Origin: Dehalobacter sp. DCA
GTDB taxonomy: Bacteria > Bacillota > Desulfitobacteriia > Desulfitobacteriales > Syntrophobotulaceae
Assembly (NCBI RefSeq): GCF_000305775.1
Contig: NC_018866.1
Coordinates: 1 to 64,000 of the forward strand
DNA length: 64,000 bases
Direction of reading: 5' to 3'
Shown: in pieces, positions 54,544 to 63,701 of the stretch
Layout of the letters: each line of letters opens with the position of its first letter
How positions within the stretch are numbered: the first letter of the stretch is position 1
Program-made: the position numbers and the translations under genes
The notes under the pieces: model-generated
Database searches by the model: none
Told to the model about the DNA's origin: nothing
Seen by the model: only the letters and a program-made list of their open reading frames with translations

Positions 54544-55891
54544 AGGTCTTTTCCTCCTTCCTTTGCTGGATTTCCTCCTGCTTAATCCGGGACAGCTTTT
54601 TCTGCATTTCCCCAGAACGGGACAGGATGTCCGCACAGAGCTTTACTTGCTTACGGAGCAGGCTGATTTGTTGGGAAAGCCCGGAGATCTGCCCCTTGTA
54701 TGCCGAAACTTGCTTATCGTTCTTGCACCGGCGTATCCGGTTATAAAGAGCTTTGCGGGAGTCAAACAAAGTAGTCATTTCCTGCTGTAATCCCTGCTTA
54801 TAGGTGAGAAGCTGCTCTTTGCTCGAAATATGGCGGGCGCAGAGTAGCTTTGTTTGGGCGGTAAGTTCCTTCATGTGCCGGAGATCCTCGCGCAATAAAA
54901 AATGCGTCCTTTTGCTGGACGCGGATTTTTTTGGCAAAATGCCCATTTTATAGAGGTAGTGAAGGTAAAGTGCCTGCATACCGGTAAGCTTTTTTGTGGC
55001 TTTCAAGTTCTTACTACTCCGGATGGCATAGCGTTTTCGCTTTGGCTCCGGAAATGAATGTGGCCGTTTCGGAGCGCGGTTTCGAAGAATCCGCTGCTTA
55101 ATAGCTTCCTCGGCATAATCGTCGCCCAAAGTTTTCAACCGAACAAAACGTTCTTTTCCCGGGGGACGCACCGCCATATATTTTACACCCGTTTTTACCT
55201 CGTAGCCCTGTTGACGTAGGGCGACGATAAATTGCGTGAAGGTAATGGATGCGGCAACGGCTTTGTCCACATCCTTGCGGATGAGGCCTCGCCAGGTGGC
55301 TTTTCCTTCCTGTTCGGCCTGCCACTCGGCGTGGTGCTTGGATTTGCCCCACTGCGGGTTTTCGATGACGGACAGGGCGTATTCCCGACACAGCCGGTCG
55401 GAAGTCTCCCGCATGAGGGCATAGGTAGCGTTGTTGTCGTAGTACCGCTTGCCGTCCGCGAAGGATACGGAGTTGAGAACAAAATGATTATGAAGGTGAT
55501 GCTTGTCAATATGGGTGGAAACCACCACCTCAAAGCGGTTACCCCAAAGTTCTTTTGCCAGCTTTACACCGATGTGATGGGCGGCTTCGGGAGTAGCTTC
55601 TCCCGGCATAAAGGATTGATAGCCGTGGAAGGCAAGGATGCCGTCGGTTTTCTGGAATTGCAGCTTTGTCCGGGTCATTTGCTCACAGGCAATAACCGGA
55701 TCACAATTGATACCGGTTACGTAAAACTGTTTTTCAGTCTTATCATCCTGTGCGGTATATTCCAGCACGTTGCGAAGCCCCTGGAAATCCGGATTTGAGA
55801 AATCGAGGTTCTCTGTTTTCTGGGGATTAACGGCATAGTTGATTACCCGATCAAGGCGGTCTTTTACATCCCATATTGCTGTGGTCGCCAT
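54506..55891 (-). CDS. Relaxase (MobP/VirD2-type mobilisation nuclease)
   Basis: 461 aa. Begins MATTAIWDVKDRLDRVINYA as is standard for Tn1549-family relaxases; metal-binding motif HIDKHHLHNHF near 126-136; catalytic Tyr probably in the first 20 residues (Y19). The C-terminal half is basic and coiled (LRKQVKLCADILSRSGEMQK). It nicks oriT and leads DNA into the recipient. ATG 55891 is 8 bases after AAAGGAG. Confidence 0.93.
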   Translation of the reverse strand: MATTAIWDVKDRLDRVINYAVNPQKTENLDFSNPDFQGLRNVLEYTAQDDKTEKQFYVTGINCDPVIACEQMTRTKLQFQKTDGILAFHGYQSFMPGEATPEAAHHIGVKLAKELWGNRFEVVVSTHIDKHHLHNHFVLNSVSFADGKRYYDNNATYALMRETSDRLCREYALSVIENPQWGKSKHHAEWQAEQEGKATWRGLIRKDVDKAVAASITFTQFIVALRQQGYEVKTGVKYMAVRPPGKERFVRLKTLGDDYAEEAIKQRILRNRAPKRPHSFPEPKRKRYAIRSSKNLKATKKLTGMQALYLHYLYKMGILPKKSASSKRTHFLLREDLRHMKELTAQTKLLCARHISSKEQLLTYKQGLQQEMTTLFDSRKALYNRIRRCKNDKQVSAYKGQISGLSQQISLLRKQVKLCADILSRSGEMQKKLSRIKQEEIQQRKEEKTYEQRSRRSGSDR

Positions 55892-56222
55892 CTTCATTTC
55901 TCCTTTCCGGCGACGTGACCGCTGCCTGGATGTCCAGCACGGTCTTTCTCAGCCGGGTGGCTTCATACTGGAATAGAGTCCGGTCAATGTGCCCCGTGGC
56001 ATTAGCCTTGGCCGCGATTTGGTTCAAGTTGACGCCAATGGCGCGAAGCTCGCGCATCATGGCGTAGTAATCGGGTGGAGGAAGTTCTTTGGGCACATAA
56101 CCGTTAATGAGAGTACGGATAAAGGTTTCCTGGGACAGACCCGATTTCTTTACCTGCTTGGCAAGGTTCTGCCGTTCTTTGGTGTCCAGTCGTACAAGAA
56201 TTGGAATATTGCGTTTTCTCAT
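55851..56222 (-). CDS. mobC: Mobilisation protein MobC (ribbon-helix-helix)
   Basis: 123 aa relaxosome accessory. N-terminal ribbon-helix-helix (NIPILVRLDTKERQNLAKQV) and the MobC stretch RAIGVNLNQIAAKANATGHI. Overlaps both neighbours by a few bases, so tightly coupled to the relaxase. Confidence 0.92.
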   Translation of the reverse strand: MRKRNIPILVRLDTKERQNLAKQVKKSGLSQETFIRTLINGYVPKELPPPDYYAMMRELRAIGVNLNQIAAKANATGHIDRTLFQYEATRLRKTVLDIQAAVTSPERRNEDGDHSNMGCKRPP

Positions 56223-56629
56223 CGTGCCTGCTCCTTAGGCTTGGGCTGGGAGAGTTCCTTTTCCTTTTTCATAGCAATCCGCGCAGCCTGATTGAGGATG
56301 GCGGGATGTTCATATAAGTTTAGGGCGAAAATACGCAGAGGCTCTTTTTCTTCCGCAGGTGCCGGTTGGATTTCCGGATAGCGGTTCGCCCAAGCTTTGA
56401 CTTTACTGGAGTAACGCTTGTCCCAAGGAGCTTCCCGGATAGTGTTGGACAGCAAAAGGGACACATTCTCCAAGCCATGTGTCCCAATAAGCTGTTCCAT
56501 AAACTTCTTTAATGTGTTGCTGTTGTACGCCTGCGATAAGGCACAGTCATCCATCATGGCTTTTTTGCAGTCCCGCAATTTGTAGTAGTATTCATTACGC
56601 CATTGGTCTATAGTGCCATAATTTCCCAT
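56219..56629 (-). CDS. ICE conserved hypothetical (DUF3849-like), 136 aa
   Basis: 136 aa. YYYKLRDCKKAMMDDCALSQ is followed by LIGTHGLENVSLLLSNTIRE and a Pro/Glu spacer. This kind of protein is common as a separate gene or domain near mobC in Tn1549-like elements; the family name is from memory. ATGA overlap with mobC. Confidence 0.7.
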   Translation of the reverse strand: MGNYGTIDQWRNEYYYKLRDCKKAMMDDCALSQAYNSNTLKKFMEQLIGTHGLENVSLLLSNTIREAPWDKRYSSKVKAWANRYPEIQPAPAEEKEPLRIFALNLYEHPAILNQAARIAMKKEKELSQPKPKEQAR

Positions 56630-56734
56630 TCATTTTCCTCCCTTTCGTATTAAATGTTCTTATAAAAATACATAAAGGCGGACCCAATGGCATCGCCAAA
56701 AAATAAGGCATTCATTTGTAATCAAAAGGCCGCG

Positions 56735-56965
56735 GTACGAGGAGTGTCACCACTCAGCGTACGGCGGACCGATCCCCGCGAGTGCTTTGATGTGCCATCA
56801 TTCATGATTCAGTGCATAGGCACATGAAAGCGGGAGTAAGACGGAATAGGAATACCCATGAGCCCTGCATTTTTTTTGGGGTTTTAGGGGGGCATCCCCC
56901 TAACAAGCGAATTTGGCTAGCCAAATTCAGTGCTTGCTGCAACACAAGACATCAGTCTTGTGTTG
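56735..56965. other. Candidate oriT with four inverted repeats
   Basis: Non-coding region upstream of the mob operon. It holds (1) GTACG-AG-GAGTG/CACTC-AG-CGTAC (56735-56762), (2) TGTGCC/GGCACA (56791-56796 with 56819-56824), (3) a perfect 20 bp palindrome GAATTTGGCTAGCCAAATTC (56909-56928) framed by CAAGC/GCTTG, preceded by GGGGGGCATCCCCC, and (4) CAACACAAGAC/GTCTTGTGTTG (56940-56950 with 56955-56965). Relaxosome binding sites and nic typically lie here. The exact nic site is not determined. The remaining bases 56966-57158 show nothing. Confidence 0.6.
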
Positions 56966-57158
56966 TAAAAAAGTCACGATTGGTCTCAATAGATACCTGC
57001 CGAAAAGAAAATTCTGCCAGTCATCGTTCGCACTCGCAAAACTAAAATATTTATTGCAAATACTAATTATAAGAAGGAAATAAAAACCTGGTTAACATAT
57101 TTGTCAATCAGGTATTTGTAAACGTAATTGTCTTATTTTTAAGGCTATGCTTGTGTAT

Positions 57159-58379
57159 TTAATACACGTCCATCAACAGGAATTCCGCAAGATGCTTGTG
57201 CTTAATGCCCTCCACGTTATCATTCCAAAAATCATCCATTGTAACGACGTATTTCGGATAATGGTCTTTGATGGCCAGCAGCGGAGCAAACTCACGGTTA
57301 ATGGTTTCCTGGGCGACAGCGGGTGTATAGGATACTTGAACGTAAACTTTTTCATTTTTTCTCTCAGCAATGAAGTCAACCTCTTTGGTATCGAGCTTTC
57401 CTACAAAAACACGGTAGCCCCTTCGCTCAAGCTCCAGCATAACGATGTTTTCCAGTATCCCGGCAATCAGCCTGTCTTTGTAGCCCATGACCGCATAGGC
57501 CAAGGACTGATCCCCGATATAATATTTTTCGTTGGTTTGTAGAATCTCTTTGCCCTTGATGTCATAACGGGGAATCTTTCTGATTATATAGGCGCTTTCG
57601 AGGGCGCTTAAATAGTTGTAGACGGTATTTAAGTCAATCTTGCGCTGCTGGCTCTTAAAATAGTCGGCTACATTTTTTGCGGAAAAGGTATTGCCGATGT
57701 TGTCAAACACAAACTTGACCACCCGCTCCAACAGTTCGATATTGCGGATGTTATGCCGCTGTACGGTGTCGCGGAGAATTGCCGAAGAATAGATGTCGTT
57801 CACAATGCGGTAAGCCGTGTCTTCTTCATAATCACCGATGTGGACGGCGGGAAACCCGCCAAGACGGATATAGTCCCTGACTTCCTCCCGCATATTGACC
57901 GGTTTCTCGCCTGTGCGCACCTCCTTAAACAGCAGATATTCCTTGAAAGAGAGTGTGTTGATTTTAATCTCGATATAACGGCCTGCGATGTAGGTCGCAA
58001 GTTCGGATGACAGCAGGCGCGAATTTGAGCCTGTGATATACAAGTCGGAGTTGGCGCCTGCCAGCAGAGAGTTGACCGCTTTCTCCCAGCGCTTGACTTC
58101 TTGGATCTCATCTAAAAGGATATAATATCGGCCTTCACCTGTCATGCGCGCTTTCACATAACTGTGCAGCTTCTCCGCCGTATTCAGGTCGGAGAAATCA
58201 AGGTTTTCAAAATTGATATACAGGATGTTTTCCGGTGCAACGCCGCTGCTCTGAAGCTCATCCCGCAGCATCATCAGAATGGAGGATTTCCCACAGCGCC
58301 GGATGCCTGTCAGCACCTTAACAAACGGTTTCCCGATGAACGGCCTGATTTGCTTCATGTATAAATCTCTTTGGATCAT
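57159..58379 (-). CDS. AAA ATPase with DUF4143-type C-terminus
   Basis: 406 aa. Walker A GIRRCGKSS near residue 23, Walker B YYILLDEIQEVKRWE, sensor TGSNSRLLS; the C-terminus has VDFIAERKNEKVYVQVSY, an Asp/Glu-x-Gln-x-like nuclease-fold core as in DUF4143 proteins. These are widespread archaeal/bacterial ATPases of unclear function, sometimes toxin-like. It is cargo placed between oriT and primase. ATG 58379 preferred over 58430. Confidence 0.8.
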   Translation of the reverse strand: MIQRDLYMKQIRPFIGKPFVKVLTGIRRCGKSSILMMLRDELQSSGVAPENILYINFENLDFSDLNTAEKLHSYVKARMTGEGRYYILLDEIQEVKRWEKAVNSLLAGANSDLYITGSNSRLLSSELATYIAGRYIEIKINTLSFKEYLLFKEVRTGEKPVNMREEVRDYIRLGGFPAVHIGDYEEDTAYRIVNDIYSSAILRDTVQRHNIRNIELLERVVKFVFDNIGNTFSAKNVADYFKSQQRKIDLNTVYNYLSALESAYIIRKIPRYDIKGKEILQTNEKYYIGDQSLAYAVMGYKDRLIAGILENIVMLELERRGYRVFVGKLDTKEVDFIAERKNEKVYVQVSYTPAVAQETINREFAPLLAIKDHYPKYVVTMDDFWNDNVEGIKHKHLAEFLLMDVY

Positions 58380-58529
58380 GATAACCACCGCCTTATTGGT
58401 ATTATACCACAGAACGGTGCAGATATACATAAAACGTTTAGGGTTATAACCCTATAAATATATAAAATTATTTTGCTTTTTGCATCCTATCATTGTTTTA
58501 TAGGTGATAACAGGCAAATAATAAAATAG

Positions 58530-59477
58530 TTATCGCTCCTGTCCATGTCGTTTTTCCAATACATTTTTCAGATAATCGTTCATATCTTTCCCGCACTTCG
58601 GCGGTTCGTCGGAAATAGCGTAAGCAGGGGAAAGGATGGTTTGAAGGGTTTTTGCCGCCAGCCGTCCCGCCGTATCGTTGTCCAGGTGTAACGCAATTTC
58701 CTTGATCTGCGGGAAGTCTTTTAAGTATTGGACGAGCGCGGCGGGTGAGGTGCTTTGTTCGATAATCTTTTTCGGCTTATAGATTCCCGCAAGGGACAGA
58801 CAGTTTTCCTTCCTCCAGTCCCTGCCGGAAAACAGCTCCAGCGTGCCGTAGGAAAGGAGGTCAATGGCGCTTTCAAAAAGATGGAGTTTACGGCTTCCCT
58901 GCCGTGCCGGAATGGAAAAGGAAAAATGCTTGTCGCTTCCTTCGGCTTCCCCTAAAAACCGTTTGCCGGTTGTTCCACGAAACGTCGCATATTTGGGAAC
59001 ACCCTGGCGGTTAAAACCGACAAATACAGCATTATGATGTTCGTGGCCTTCGTATAGCCGTCCGGTCCGGATGCTGTATTCAATTAAAGTCCTGTGGATG
59101 CCGCGCCCGGAGAGATAAGCAATCACACAGTTGTTGTTTTTGTTTTTTTCCGGCAAAAGTAAGTTTCTCTGGTTGGTGGGTTCTTGTGCTTTTGACGGGA
59201 CCGGCGGCATGATAGCCGCCCGTCCGTCTATCTGAATGACTGCTTCAGGGAGCGTCATACCTCGAACCTTGATGAGATAGTCCAATGCAGAGCGCCCGCC
59301 GATGCTGCGCGACCACCAGCACCATCTTCCGTTACTGATTTTCAGGCTGTCATGAGTGCGGGTGGTATAGACGTTGCCGGAAAAGTGCACCAGCTCATGC
59401 GGCTCGTAATATTGCAAATAAGTCAGCAGATCCATTTGCTTGGCCCGTTCAATCTGCTCTGGTGTTACATAAGGCAT
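58530..59477 (-). CDS. DUF3991/TOPRIM primase-like protein
   Basis: 315 aa. N-terminal CHC2-related zinc-less region (about 1-75: WCWWSRSIGGRSALDYLIKV) and a TOPRIM core: LFESAIDLLSYGT, then IALHLDNDTAGRLAAKTL. Such proteins prime the transferred strand or serve rolling replication of ICEs. Adjacent to the helicase gene (12 bases). Confidence 0.87.
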   Translation of the reverse strand: MPYVTPEQIERAKQMDLLTYLQYYEPHELVHFSGNVYTTRTHDSLKISNGRWCWWSRSIGGRSALDYLIKVRGMTLPEAVIQIDGRAAIMPPVPSKAQEPTNQRNLLLPEKNKNNNCVIAYLSGRGIHRTLIEYSIRTGRLYEGHEHHNAVFVGFNRQGVPKYATFRGTTGKRFLGEAEGSDKHFSFSIPARQGSRKLHLFESAIDLLSYGTLELFSGRDWRKENCLSLAGIYKPKKIIEQSTSPAALVQYLKDFPQIKEIALHLDNDTAGRLAAKTLQTILSPAYAISDEPPKCGKDMNDYLKNVLEKRHGQER

Positions 59478-59489
59478 TTCTTTATCACC

Positions 59490-61532
59490 TCACCTTTCAT
59501 AACCCACAGTTTTCTTTTCCGGAACATCTATATCCTCGTCAGGCTCGCAGTCGATCACCTCGTTTTCATGTTTATCCATGTTGAGCAAAATGTTCAGCTC
59601 TGCCAGTCGCGCAGACTTGGTTTGCAGCTCCTGTTCCTTCTCAAAGGGGATGTCAATCTGTTCTTTAGCCGTTTCCATCTGCTGGCGAAGAGTGCTTAAT
59701 TGCTCCCGGCAATATTCCAGTTTTTTGGGCATTTCAGCAAGGGCATTGTTAAGTCGGGTAATATTCCCGTAAATGTCCGTACCCAGTGATACTGTATGGC
59801 TTAGAGTGCCCTGCAGGGTGATTTGATATTGCTTATGGAAGCTGTCAAAGGAAAACAGCATTGGAAAACCCATGTAGCTGCCCAGCTCCTGCGGTTCGGG
59901 AGAAGTCATCAGCTTACATGCTTCCAGAATTGCCGCGCCTGCCTTGGCTTTTTCAGTGTAGGCAACGTTTTTCACCGTCATGCCTGCAAATTGGCTGTCT
60001 TCTGTGTTGCCTTCGGTGGGTTCCAATACGCTGTGATGCTCATACAGGGTAAGGTCTTTTTCATAGCCCGCAATGCGTTCCTCGGTGGTTTTGATCTGCT
60101 GCGGATAATGTTTGAGCAATCTGTCTTCCAAAGCATAACGCTGGCTTAAGTGATTGGCTTTCAGTAATTTCAGCTTGGAAACCTGAATGTCCAGATCCAT
60201 CTTTTCGCGTATATAGGGGTTACCTGTCGCCAGTGCCTTCACTTCGGCATAGGAAAGCGCCGTCTCGTCAATGTCCTCGGCGCTTCGCACGGGGGATTTA
60301 CTGGTCATAATCTGGGAAATAAACCGCTGCTTGTTCTCCAATACCTGATAGAGATAGGCGTCAAAGGTGTTTTCCGTCACATAGCGGAAGATATGCACCT
60401 CGTCGTTTTTGTTTCCCTGGCGGACAATCCTGCCGCTTCGCTGTTCCAGATCACGGGGACGCCAAGGGCAGTCCAGATCGTGAAGGGCAATCAGCTTATC
60501 CTGCACGTTGGTCCCGGCCCCCATTTTAAAGGTGGAGCCTAACAGGATTCGTACCTGTCCCTTGCGCACCTTGGCAAACAGTTCTTTTTTCTTCGTTTCC
60601 GTGTCGGCATTATGAATGAAAGCAAGCTCATCGGCGGGAACACCTTGGAAAACGAGCTTTTGCTTGACATCATCGTATACGTTGAAATTCCCATCGCCTT
60701 TGGGTGTGGACAGGTCGCAGAACACAAGCTGAGTGAGCCTCTTATCTCTGTTTTCCCGCCAGAAACGAAACACATTTTCCACGCAGGCGTTTACCTTGCT
60801 GTTCTCGTGATCGGGAAGCATGGGACTCACCAGCCGCTGGTCAAGAGCCAGCTTGCGGCCGTCGTTGGTTATTTTCAGCATGTTGTCCTCATTCGGTTCT
60901 ACCATCCGGTTGCGCACCCGTTCGGCGCGCTCCGCAAGCTCGGCTACCATATCCTGCTGGAATTCGCTCGGCTTGACCGCAACATTATGGTAGTTGGCTT
61001 TCGGCACGGGAAGGTTAAGCATATCCGCAGTCTTGATGTCGGCGATTTCCTTGAACATATTCATGAGTTCCGGCAGGTTATAGAAGCGGGCGAACCTGGT
61101 TTTCGCCCGATAGCCTGTCCCCTCCGGCGCAAGCTCGATGGCCGTCACGGTTTCCCCGAAGGTAGAGGCCCAACAGTCAAAATGCTGGAGTCCGTTTTGG
61201 CGCAGAGCTTCATATTGCAGATACCGCTGCATGGTGTACATCTCCGTGATGGAGTTGCTGATCGGCGTTCCTGTGGCAAAGATAATGCCGCGCCCCTCCG
61301 TCAGTTCATCCAGGTAACGGCACTTGGCAAACATGTCGGAGGACTTCTGCGCCTCAGTCTGGGACAGGCCTGCCACGTTGCGCATTTTGGTATATAAGAA
61401 CAGGTTCTTGTAAAAATCGGCCTCGTCCACAAATAAGCGGTCAACGCCTAATTCCTCAAAAGTGACGACATCATCCTTACGGCTGGTGTCATTGAGCTTA
61501 TCCAGCTTCAGCTTTAAGGTTTTCTTTGTCTT
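59490..61532 (-). pseudogene. ICE giant helicase, C-terminal part (split by IS)
   Basis: C-terminal fragment of the SF2/SNF2-type helicase found in Tn1549-like elements. Seen: VDEADFYKNLF (DEAD-like motif II region), IIFATGTPISNS (motif III), GSTFKMGAGTNVQ (motif V) and QRSGRIVRQGNKNDEV (motif VI), then a coiled C-terminus. The reading frame enters from inside the IS (MLAVFRLISPKVRK), so any product would be a truncated fusion. Upstream half: 63568-64000 and beyond. Confidence 0.88.
61398..61532. repeat. Target-site duplication, left copy (134-135 bp)
   Basis: Identical to 63567-63701. Encodes the helicase segment from KTKKTLKLKLDKLND to VDEADFYKNLFL on the - strand. One ambiguous G at the inner edge makes the length 134 or 135 bp. 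Confidence 0.93.
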
Positions 61533-61572
61533 CCTGACTTTAGGACTTATAAGACGAAAAACTGCTAGCACT

Positions 61573-61611
61573 CAGCCCTGAAAACCGTTTAGATAGCGGA
61601 GTTCAGGGCTG
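61573..61611. terminator. Hairpin near the IS left end
   Basis: CAGCCCTGAA (61573-61582) pairs with TTCAGGGCTG (61602-61611), followed by ATTTTTATG on the + strand. It would stop incoming transcription before the transposase promoter. Confidence 0.6.
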
Positions 61612-61677
61612 ATTTTTATGTAGAAAATATATTATATTTTGTCCTATTATGTCCTTTTATATTAGTTGCGATTATGG

Positions 61678-61683
61678 TATAAT
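61678..61683 (+). promoter_or_regulatory. Transposase -10 box
   Basis: TATAAT at 61678-61683, 35 bases before the transposase start. A TTATAT/TTGCGA-like weak -35 lies about 17-22 bases upstream. Confidence 0.45.
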
Positions 61684-61718
61684 AGTTTTAGATATTTTTA
61701 TCCAGAGGAGCCTTCTGT

Positions 61719-63488
61719 ATGTACGTTGCCATAACAGGCTCGGGCAAGGCCCGGGTCATACAGTTTAGAGAAGATACCCGTATTCCGGGAACAACGAAGA
61801 AAAAGACGCATGTCGTGAAGACGATTGGTAACTATGAACGAATGCTCGCTGAGGATCCGGACATTATTGCCAAGCTTAAGGCTGAAGCAGCTGAACTGAC
61901 AAGGGCAAAGAAGGAAACGAACGCTCCTCTCGCTTTAAGCGTTACCGTTATGGACATCACATCACCTCAGGATGTTGTTCCTTCCTTCAGGTTCGGTCAT
62001 GCGCTAATCAAACAGCTTTGGAGCACTATGGGGTTAGACGCCTTTTTTCTTGCTAATTGCGGAAAGCGCAATGCTACAGCTGTTGGACAAGCTCTATTCT
62101 ACCTTGTCGCCCATCGCTGCGCAGATCCTTGCAGTATCCATGCGAGTGCATTGGAACAGAATTCCTATGCGGGTATCCTTTCTCTTGGGATCGATGTCCT
62201 TTACGATGTTCTTGATGTACTCTCCCAGCAGAAAGAGGCCATCATAAGCCACCTTGCTGACTTCTTTGAAAAGAAAACCAGCCGCAGTGGTCCTGAAGCA
62301 TACTATGACGTCACAACGTACGCTTTTGAGAGCACCCGCTGGGGCGAATTACGAATGTTTGGCTTCTCGAAGGATCACAAAAATAACGAAGTTCAGGTGG
62401 TCATGGGGCTGCTTTTGGACAACAACGGCATACCCATAACGTATGAACTTTTTCCAGGCAACACGATGGATCAGTGTACTCTGACCCGATCGGTAGAGAA
62501 GCTTAAGAGTCTGTACAGGCTGGAAAAGATCACGGTGGTTGCCGACAGAGGACTCAACAGCGGCAGCAATCTTGAGTACCTCTGCAAGGGTGGGCACGAC
62601 TTCGTCATCAGCTATACTTTAAAGCGTTCTCCTGACTCCTTTAAGGAACTTGTATGGAACGACGAAGGATGGCAAGATAGTGTGGACCTTGCCACAGGGG
62701 AGATAACCTCTCGTTCCAAGATCGTAGAGCAAATACTGGAGGTCAAGGTTCCCATAGATCAGGATGAGGAAAGTGCTGAAAAGAAAAAAAGAGGAAGGCC
62801 CAGGAAGTACACTATTGAAAAAATTCCCGTAAAGATACACTTAACCTGGTCGGCCAAACGGGCTAACAAAGACAGATCCGACAGGGAACGCGTACTAGAG
62901 AAGCTCAAGAAACGCCTTGACAAACCCTATCAGCTTAAGGCTGCAGTAAAACGGGGTTGCAATCAGTTTTTGCAGATGGAGCTTGACACAGAAGATTGGA
63001 AGCTGGATGAAGCAAAAATTGAGCAAGCCGCCCGCTATGATGGGTATTATGCGGTCATTACCAACAACCTGAACTTGAGCACAGATGAGGTTTCCAAGAT
63101 ATACGGAGGACTATGGAAGATCGAAGAGAGTTTTAGAATACTTAAGACTGACCTTAGAGCACGACCGGTTTTCGTATGGAATGACGAACATATTAAGGGG
63201 CACTTTGCCATGTGTTTCATCGCGTTATGCATACTCCGTTATGCACAGTACTTACTCGAACAATCAATGGGCAAGAGCGTTTCGGCCGCGCAAATCATGG
63301 AAGCAATACAGGACCCCCTTGCATTAGTTCAGGGAGAATACCCAAATAATATCGTTACCCCAACCCAAGTTTCCCAGACTTATCTCGATCTCGCATCGAT
63401 ACTCAAACTGACTCCTCTAAAGACAAACATGACACTGACCAAGTTCCGTTCATGCACAAAATTGGATCTAACAATAAACCTAAAATAA
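61719..63488 (+). CDS. IS1634-family DDE transposase
   Basis: 589 aa IS4-superfamily transposase. The catalytic triad is D197 (YYDVTTYAFES), D276 (VVADRGLNSG) and E469 (WKIEESFRILKTDLRARPVF, the Y-R-E-K signature region). DUF4277-like N-terminus about 85-170. A basic insertion KKKRGRPRK near 350 is AT-hook-like. Intact. Confidence 0.95.
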   Translation: MYVAITGSGKARVIQFREDTRIPGTTKKKTHVVKTIGNYERMLAEDPDIIAKLKAEAAELTRAKKETNAPLALSVTVMDITSPQDVVPSFRFGHALIKQLWSTMGLDAFFLANCGKRNATAVGQALFYLVAHRCADPCSIHASALEQNSYAGILSLGIDVLYDVLDVLSQQKEAIISHLADFFEKKTSRSGPEAYYDVTTYAFESTRWGELRMFGFSKDHKNNEVQVVMGLLLDNNGIPITYELFPGNTMDQCTLTRSVEKLKSLYRLEKITVVADRGLNSGSNLEYLCKGGHDFVISYTLKRSPDSFKELVWNDEGWQDSVDLATGEITSRSKIVEQILEVKVPIDQDEESAEKKKRGRPRKYTIEKIPVKIHLTWSAKRANKDRSDRERVLEKLKKRLDKPYQLKAAVKRGCNQFLQMELDTEDWKLDEAKIEQAARYDGYYAVITNNLNLSTDEVSKIYGGLWKIEESFRILKTDLRARPVFVWNDEHIKGHFAMCFIALCILRYAQYLLEQSMGKSVSAAQIMEAIQDPLALVQGEYPNNIVTPTQVSQTYLDLASILKLTPLKTNMTLTKFRSCTKLDLTINLK

Positions 63489-63500
63489 TAGGACAATTTA

Positions 63501-63545
63501 AAATCGCTGAATCTCTTGCGCATCAAGTGATTCAGCGATTTTTCG
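63501..63545 (+). terminator. Transposase terminator
   Basis: AAATCGCTGAATC (63501-63513) pairs with GATTCAGCGATTT (63529-63541), followed by TTTTCG. Stops transposase transcription before the helicase fragment. Confidence 0.75.
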
Positions 63546-63566
63546 TCTTTTATCTTCTAAAGTCAG

Positions 63567-63701
63567 GAACAGGTTCTTGTAAAAATCGGCCTCGTCCACA
63601 AATAAGCGGTCAACGCCTAATTCCTCAAAAGTGACGACATCATCCTTACGGCTGGTGTCATTGAGCTTATCCAGCTTCAGCTTTAAGGTTTTCTTTGTCT
63701 T
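63567..63701. repeat. Target-site duplication, right copy
   Basis: Exact copy of 61398-61532 across 135 bases, diverging immediately outside on both sides. See the IS entry. Confidence 0.93.

Larger units (their letters stand above)
61533..63567 (+). mobile_element. IS1634-like insertion sequence
   Basis: About 2,035 bp. Terminal inverted repeats: left CCTGACTTTAGGACTTATAA then GACGAAAAA, right (reverse) CCTGACTTTAGAAGATAAAA then GACGAAAAA, with about 30 of 36 bases identical. It carries one transposase, hairpin terminators at both ends that insulate it, and is flanked by 134-135 bp direct repeats of the helicase gene. IS1634-type elements are known for such long, variable target duplications. 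Confidence 0.93.

Noticed and set aside
56881-56965. Intrinsic terminator at the oriT hairpins
   Set aside because: Strong stems but no T tract follows on either strand.
61398-63701. CRISPR or recombination repeat explanation for the 135 bp duplication
   Set aside because: Only two copies, coding for part of one split gene and exactly bordering IS inverted repeats, so a target duplication is sufficient.
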